DNA from: Bacteroidetes bacterium GWF2_35_48
Lineage (GTDB): Bacteria; Bacteroidota; Bacteroidia; Bacteroidales; GWF2-35-48
Direction: 5' to 3'
DNA length: 64,000 nucleotides
NCBI GenBank assembly: GCA_001769125.1
Contig: MEOG01000126.1
Span: 1-64,000, forward strand
In this document: piece after piece, positions 62,220-64,000 of the stretch
Layout of the letters: each line of letters opens with the position of its first letter
Position numbering within the stretch: position 1 is the first letter of the stretch
Notes under the pieces: model-generated
What the model saw: only the letters and a program-made list of their open reading frames with translations
Told to the model about the DNA's origin: nothing
Databases searched by the model: none
Position numbers and translations under genes: made by a program

Positions 62220-63482
62220 ATGATATTTTTCAATAAAATATGTATTTTTTTTATTTGTTTAAGTCTTAACTTTAAGATTCTGGCACAAGATTCTGCTGAT
62301 ACTCCAAATGATACAAATGACTTAGAGTTTTCAATATTTATAAGTGAAAATGTAAATTATAATCCAGAAGGAAAATTAAGTATTCAATTCAAAAATGGCG
62401 AGGGAATTATTTTCCTATATGGCAAACTTTGTTTGAATCATTTTTTATCTCCTTTTCGCTTAGGTTTTTTTAATATTCAGACTGCCCGGGATATTTATTT
62501 TGAATTAAATGAATATTTGAATGATGAATATCGCACGTTAGGCACTTCTTGTTTAGATTCAGCAGAAGGGAAGCTATTTATACGTAAATTGAATACTGAT
62601 AAAACTCCATATAAAAATGAAATAGTATATTTTGCAAATTATGAAAACGAGAGATTTGAAAATTTTTATAATAATATAATTTCATTAGCAATAAAATATT
62701 CCAAAATACCAAATATTAAAGAATTTTATGATGAAAACGGTCTTAAGCAATATCTGGAAAATTTAGCTTTAAATAATAAAAATTTTGAACATTTAGAATT
62801 AATAAGCAATTATATAAAGAATTATGATTATATAAATATCAAATCACTAGATAAGGAGAGCGTTGTTAAAATTTTTGTTAATCCCGGGATTCCTTTTGAT
62901 ATTAAAGAAAACGTGTATAATATTTGGTCTTTTCAATTTAATAAAGATACTGCATTATATGAGCTTTTAAATTATTTTTTTGCTAAAACAAAAAGCTATT
63001 CTACACTGGCAAAACAAGAATTTCTTATTTTTATAGAAAAACATGAAACAAAAAATAGTTTAAAGAAACTATGTGGTTTAATAATCGAATCAAAAGAGAT
63101 TGAAATGGCCGGATCTGCATTAGCATTCAAAAAATATCAAAAACACCTTCTAAAACCATTTAAAGATATTTTTTTGAACAGCATAAACTCATCAAATATT
63201 AATATTGCAAGAGCATGCGTTCAAAGTCTCGATAATTTCTATTACAATGAATCCTATGTTCCGGTTTTCTATAATTTACTAAAAGATAATATCAATAAAA
63301 ATGTTGAAAGTAATAATCAAAAAAAACTAATTTGTTCATTATTTAAAGCAATTGATAAATATTTCAATGTAGATTCTAATTATTTATGTTGTTTTAATTC
63401 TGTTCAATGTTCACAAGAAGAGATTAATAAAATATTTATTGCTATAGAAAGCAGAGTAATGAGCAGAAAAAATGGAGAGTAA
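62220..63482 (+). CDS. Secreted protein of unknown function, helical
   Basis: A 420-residue protein with a signal peptide (to about residue 23, KILAQD). The mature part is helical and Asn/Lys/Ile-rich; from about residue 215 it has helix pairs reminiscent of HEAT repeats (VKIFVNPGIPFDIKENVYNIWSFQF, KKLCGLIIESKEIEMAGSALAFKKY, SINSSNINIARACVQSLDNFYY), but no motif I can name. It is notably AT-rich and lies between two copies of the phosphatase gene's 3' end. I do not recognise a family. Confidence 0.6.
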   Translation: MIFFNKICIFFICLSLNFKILAQDSADTPNDTNDLEFSIFISENVNYNPEGKLSIQFKNGEGIIFLYGKLCLNHFLSPFRLGFFNIQTARDIYFELNEYLNDEYRTLGTSCLDSAEGKLFIRKLNTDKTPYKNEIVYFANYENERFENFYNNIISLAIKYSKIPNIKEFYDENGLKQYLENLALNNKNFEHLELISNYIKNYDYINIKSLDKESVVKIFVNPGIPFDIKENVYNIWSFQFNKDTALYELLNYFFAKTKSYSTLAKQEFLIFIEKHETKNSLKKLCGLIIESKEIEMAGSALAFKKYQKHLLKPFKDIFLNSINSSNINIARACVQSLDNFYYNESYVPVFYNLLKDNINKNVESNNQKKLICSLFKAIDKYFNVDSNYLCCFNSVQCSQEEINKIFIAIESRVMSRKNGE

Positions 63483-63703
63483 CCTATATAAAGGTAATTC
63501 GACAAAAATAGTGAGATTTGTTAAATGGGTAGATTAAAAATAGTTTCATGTTTCATGTTTCATGTTTAATTTTTAATGTTTCAGATTGAATCGAACCTTA
63601 AACTTGCAACAAAATATAGCATCCACTAAAAATGTCGAATAACCTATAAAAAGCTGTTTTGAAATTATAATTTTGTTTTTATGAATCCATTTGGGTCTTT
63701 TTT
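63483..63703. other. AT-rich spacer with ATGTTTC-type short tandem repeats
   Basis: A heptamer-like repeat (GTTTCAT three times, 63543-63567) and otherwise AT-rich sequence; no gene seen. Confidence 0.4.
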
Positions 63704-63781
63704 TTGAACAAAACTATTGAAGAATGGAGAGGGAATTTAGAGCAGGTAGATGATGTGCTGGTAATAGGAATAAGGGTATAA
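63704..63781 (+). pseudogene. 3' remnant of a SpoIIE/PP2C phosphatase gene
   Basis: 25 codons (LNKTIEEWRGNLEQVDDVLV then IGIRV, stop TAA at 63779) match the last residues of the phosphatase encoded at 59373-61547. Over about 65 bases the DNA differs at only about two positions from 61466-61531, then diverges at the end. It has no start codon or upstream gene body. Confidence 0.85.
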
Positions 63782-63800
63782 AAAAAAATCTTAAAAAATA

Positions 63801-63831
63801 TTTGATTATTTAAAAATAATATTTAATTTTG
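63801..63831 (+). promoter_or_regulatory. Bacteroidota-type promoter of rpmH
   Basis: TTTG (63801-63804), 19 bases, TAATTTTG (63824-63831), 34 bases before the rpmH start. A full match to the phylum consensus. Confidence 0.75.
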
Positions 63832-63865
63832 CAGTCCATTTTTATAAACAGAAAAATATTCGGTT

Positions 63866-64000
63866 ATGAAACGTACATATCAGCCATCAACCAGAAAAAG
63901 AAAAAACAAACATGGTTTCAGAGAAAGAATGTCAACGCCTAATGGTCGCAGAATAATAGCTGCAAGAAGAGCAAAAGGTAGAAAAAAATTGACTGTTTCT
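63866..64000 (+). CDS. rpmH: 50S ribosomal protein L34 (3' end beyond window)
   Basis: The first 45 residues of L34 are present, including [19 protein letters not shown] and the [19 protein letters not shown] core; the protein usually has about 51-53 residues, so only a few codons are missing beyond the window. L34 is a structural protein of the large subunit. In many bacteria rpmH is followed by rnpA and lies near the origin region, but this cannot be seen here. Confidence 0.95.
   Translation, partial: MKRTYQPSTRKRKNKHGFRERMSTPNGRRIIAARRAKGRKKLTVS

Noticed and set aside
61466..63781. Insertion sequence or integrative element bounded by the phosphatase direct repeat
   Set aside because: No transposase, integrase or terminal inverted repeats are present; the finding is kept only as a duplication with two unknown genes.

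Overview
The window comes from a low-GC Bacteroidota bacterium, probably from an anaerobic or facultatively anaerobic lineage. Two very large secreted proteins end in type IX secretion (T9SS) C-terminal domains: one type A (Por-like) and one type B (gliding-motility-associated). Several promoters fit the Bacteroidota pattern TTTG-N19-TAnnTTTG. The metabolic genes (a four-subunit 2-oxoacid:ferredoxin oxidoreductase, and acyl-CoA dehydrogenase with EtfBA) suit ferredoxin/flavin-based metabolism. No rRNA, tRNA, CRISPR array, intact insertion sequence or prophage was seen.

Layout. 0.1-8.5 kb: a minus-strand gingipain-type (C25) protease of 2791 residues with about 13 Ig-like modules. 8.8-12.1 kb: a DksA-like protein overlapping a methyltransferase, then a secreted PQQ-propeller protein. 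12.6-16.6 kb: the 2-oxoacid:ferredoxin oxidoreductase operon and alanine dehydrogenase. 16.9-25.8 kb: NTF2-like protein, SUI1/YciH factor, PD-(D/E)XK transposase/nuclease, ABC-F ATPase, RhlE-type helicase, lipoprotein esterase, FabK/nitronate monooxygenase-like protein and an alpha/beta hydrolase. 25.9-28.9 kb: acyl-CoA dehydrogenase-etfB-etfA. 29-32.4 kb: a secreted propeller-like protein, then a YitT membrane protein abutting a tandem-duplicated SiaB-like kinase-fold protein. 32.4-37.1 kb (minus strand): iron alcohol dehydrogenase, TPR/glycosyltransferase-like membrane protein and a YbdG-type MscS channel. 37.2-42.5 kb: M64 peptidase, an MNT/HEPN toxin-antitoxin pair, amidohydrolase, and a CarboxypepD_reg-like protein overlapping an SGNH hydrolase. 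43.6-48.6 kb: an adhesin with choice-of-anchor L and SprB repeats. 48.6-51.8 kb (minus strand): VWA-like membrane protein and fabG. 52.2-56.7 kb: a MacA/permease/TolC efflux operon without its ATPase. 56.8-64 kb: an rtcB fragment, a second TPR/glycosyltransferase, a TPR-SpoIIE phosphatase, two unknown secreted proteins, a phosphatase 3' remnant, and rpmH running off the end.

The most unusual content is non-coding: several families of dispersed hairpins. (1) A ~130-150 nt long-hairpin element lies immediately 3' of fabG and of the SGNH hydrolase, in the same orientation relative to the gene and taking in the stop codon; the two copies differ by compensatory base-pair changes. (2) A palindrome family is centred on CATG with arms of the form CGTNN-CATG-NNACG, including one perfect 52-bp palindrome that contains a stop codon. 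(3) Hairpins share a fixed loop like GAGCGNAGTCGA but have site-specific arms. (4) A 47-nt CCTGTGAGG...CCTCACAGG element occurs once singly and once amplified as a 56-bp tandem repeat. All are described from inspection by eye; no search was run.
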